A stretch of 14,507 nt of DNA from CAZIWJ01 sp964542855 (lineage in GTDB: Bacteria; Bacteroidota; Bacteroidia; Cytophagales; Cyclobacteriaceae), in assembly GCA_964542855.1 (NCBI GenBank), contig CAZIWJ010000070.1, positions 1-14,507 of the forward strand, in the 5' to 3' direction. A program made the translations under genes and the position numbers. Each line of letters starts with the position of its first letter. Position 1 is the first letter of the stretch. This document shows positions 13,272 to 14,507 of this stretch, piece after piece. Under the pieces are notes generated by a model. That model worked only from the letters and a program-made list of their open reading frames with translations, made no database searches and was not told where the DNA came from.

Positions 13272-14507
13272 ATGAAAAAACTAACCGGGCTGTTACTGCC
13301 CCTATTGCTAACTTTTCATTTTATTTCGGCCGATCCGCTTCAAAACCCTGCGGCATCGGCCGACTCGCTTTGGGCCGACTCGGTGTTCCGCCAGCTTTCT
13401 GCTGAACAACGAATTGCCCAGTTATTTATGGTTGCTGCTTACTCGAATAAAGATCAGGATCACCTGGAAAGCCTGCTTACACTGGTGAAAGATTATGGAA
13501 TCGGGGGATGCATTTTTATGCAGGGCGGCCCGGTTAGGCAGGCCAGAAGGGTTAACCAGCTCCAGGCAGCTTCAGACGTACCCTTGCTCATTGCTGCCGA
13601 TGCGGAATGGGGGTTAAACATGCGCCTCGACAGCACCATCCGGTATCCCTACCAAATGACCCTGGGAGCTATTCAGAACAACGAGCTTATTTATAAAATG
13701 GGAGAAGCCGTTGCCCGGCAATTAAAGCAGGTGGGAGTGCGGGTGAACTTTGCCCCGGTAGTTGATGTGAATAACAATCCGGAAAACCCGGTTATTAATT
13801 TCCGATCGTTCGGCGAAGACCGATACAACGTGGCCCGGAAAGGCATTGCATACATGAGAGGTATGCAGGATAATGGAGTGATAGCTACTGCTAAACACTT
13901 CCCCGGACACGGCGACACCGATACCGATTCGCACGCTACCCTGCCTACCATTCCACACGATCGATCCCGGCTCGATAGTTTGGAATTGTACCCTTTCCGG
14001 CAAATTATTAACGCCGGAATTAACGGGGTGATGACCGCCCACCTGAATATTCCGGCTCTGGATAGCAGCGGGCGTCCTGCAACCTTATCGAAAAATATTA
14101 TCAGTGGATTACTGAAAGACACCCTGGGTTTTGAAGGGCTGGTATTTACCGACGCCATGAACATGGGTGGAGTAACCGGTACCTTCCCTCCCGGCATTGT
14201 TGACCGGGAGGCTGTGATAGCCGGTAACGACGTTTTGGAGTTTACCCAGGATGTACCCAGGGCGATTATTGAAATTAAAGCTGCCATTGCCAACGGGCGC
14301 ATAACAGAAGCGTCGGTTAATGAACGATGCAAAAAAATTCTACGCTATAAGCACCGGCTTGGCCTGCACGAACGGGGTGATTTAGCAACCGAAAACCTGG
14401 TTGATAAACTGAATTCGGCAGAAGACCGGTTACTCAAACAGCAATTGGTAGAAGCGTCGCTTACGGTGTTGAACAACCGGAATAATCTAATACCTCTCAA
14501 GGCATTG
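13272..14507 (+). CDS. Secreted GH3 beta-N-acetylhexosaminidase (NagZ-like), 3' end missing
   Basis: 412 codons are visible and the frame is still open at the window edge. A signal peptide (MKKLTGLLLPLLLTFHFISA, cleavage near residue 20-21) predicts export to the periplasm, unlike the cytoplasmic NagZ of E. coli. The GH3 barrel is recognisable: IAQLFMVAA near 50; AADAEWGLNMRL; FAPVVDVNNNPENPVI; and the NagZ loop KHFPGHGDTDTDSH at 208-221, which provides the His/Asp acid-base pair. The probable nucleophile is D294 in VFTDAMNMGGV. Residues after about 370 (LIPLK near the edge) begin the C-terminal region. Many Bacteroidota homologues are near 1000 aa and carry a beta-lactamase-like serine hydrolase domain after the GH3 part; this cannot be seen here. 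The ATG lies 3 nt after the epimerase stop, so it is the third gene of the operon. Confidence 0.93.
   Translation, partial: MKKLTGLLLPLLLTFHFISADPLQNPAASADSLWADSVFRQLSAEQRIAQLFMVAAYSNKDQDHLESLLTLVKDYGIGGCIFMQGGPVRQARRVNQLQAASDVPLLIAADAEWGLNMRLDSTIRYPYQMTLGAIQNNELIYKMGEAVARQLKQVGVRVNFAPVVDVNNNPENPVINFRSFGEDRYNVARKGIAYMRGMQDNGVIATAKHFPGHGDTDTDSHATLPTIPHDRSRLDSLELYPFRQIINAGINGVMTAHLNIPALDSSGRPATLSKNIISGLLKDTLGFEGLVFTDAMNMGGVTGTFPPGIVDREAVIAGNDVLEFTQDVPRAIIEIKAAIANGRITEASVNERCKKILRYKHRLGLHERGDLATENLVDKLNSAEDRLLKQQLVEASLTVLNNRNNLIPLKAL

Noticed and set aside
13691..14332. 213-aa minus-strand ORF opposite the GH3 gene
   Set aside because: Antisense to an intact GH3 domain with conserved catalytic motifs; Ser/Pro-rich composition typical of a shadow frame.
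1..14507. CRISPR arrays, prophage, complete IS, defence or toxin-antitoxin genes
   Set aside because: No regularly spaced repeats, integrase, transposase or known defence families were seen.

Overview
The window looks like an ordinary stretch of chromosome from a Bacteroidota bacterium, most likely of the Cytophagales type. The evidence is a short primary sigma factor without region 1.1, a tRNA promoter matching the Bacteroidetes -33/-7 consensus (TTG ... TAnnTTTG), mostly A/T-rich leaders without Shine-Dalgarno sites, a tRNA with no encoded CCA, and several Bacteroidota-typical families (DUF2141, a lysine/cysteine-rich small protein, a secreted GH3). Genus cannot be decided from sequence alone.

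Layout. 1-4158 (+) carries core information and redox genes: the 3' 99% of pnp, the primary sigma factor gene rpoD and trxB, closed by a clear intrinsic terminator at 4183-4221. 4222-4868 is a long stretch with no gene. It holds a 12-bp palindrome and an 11-bp inverted repeat whose arms fit the integron attC core consensus. 4869-6301 (-) is a tightly coupled phoH -> GNAT acetyltransferase pair; phoH begins at TTG behind a strong Shine-Dalgarno site, and the two genes overlap as TAATG. Diverging from it is a SAM hydroxide adenosyltransferase (DUF62) gene (+), then a tRNA-Leu(CAA) gene with its own promoter. On the minus strand follow an alkaline phosphatase gene, its terminator, and a 56-aa Cys/Lys-rich small protein gene at 7347-7517.

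8973-10959 (+) is a compact three-gene cluster: a PhzF-family isomerase, a secreted DUF2141 protein and a 249-aa protein I do not recognise. 11129-14507 (+) is the most interesting unit. A DUF1611/DgcN-family P-loop protein overlaps by 20 bp an enolase-superfamily dipeptide epimerase, and three bases later comes a signal-peptide-bearing NagZ-like GH3 gene that runs off the window.

How the genes fit together. The last cluster reads as peptidoglycan/D-glutamate salvage: the GH3 enzyme would cut amino-sugar chains in the periplasm, the epimerase would convert Ala-D-Glu to Ala-L-Glu (its DxD motif is intact), and the DUF1611 protein may act on D-glutamate as DgcN is reported to do in marine bacteria. 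This pathway is an inference from families and context. I found no IS, prophage, CRISPR array or defence system. The rest of the window looks like well-known housekeeping genes.
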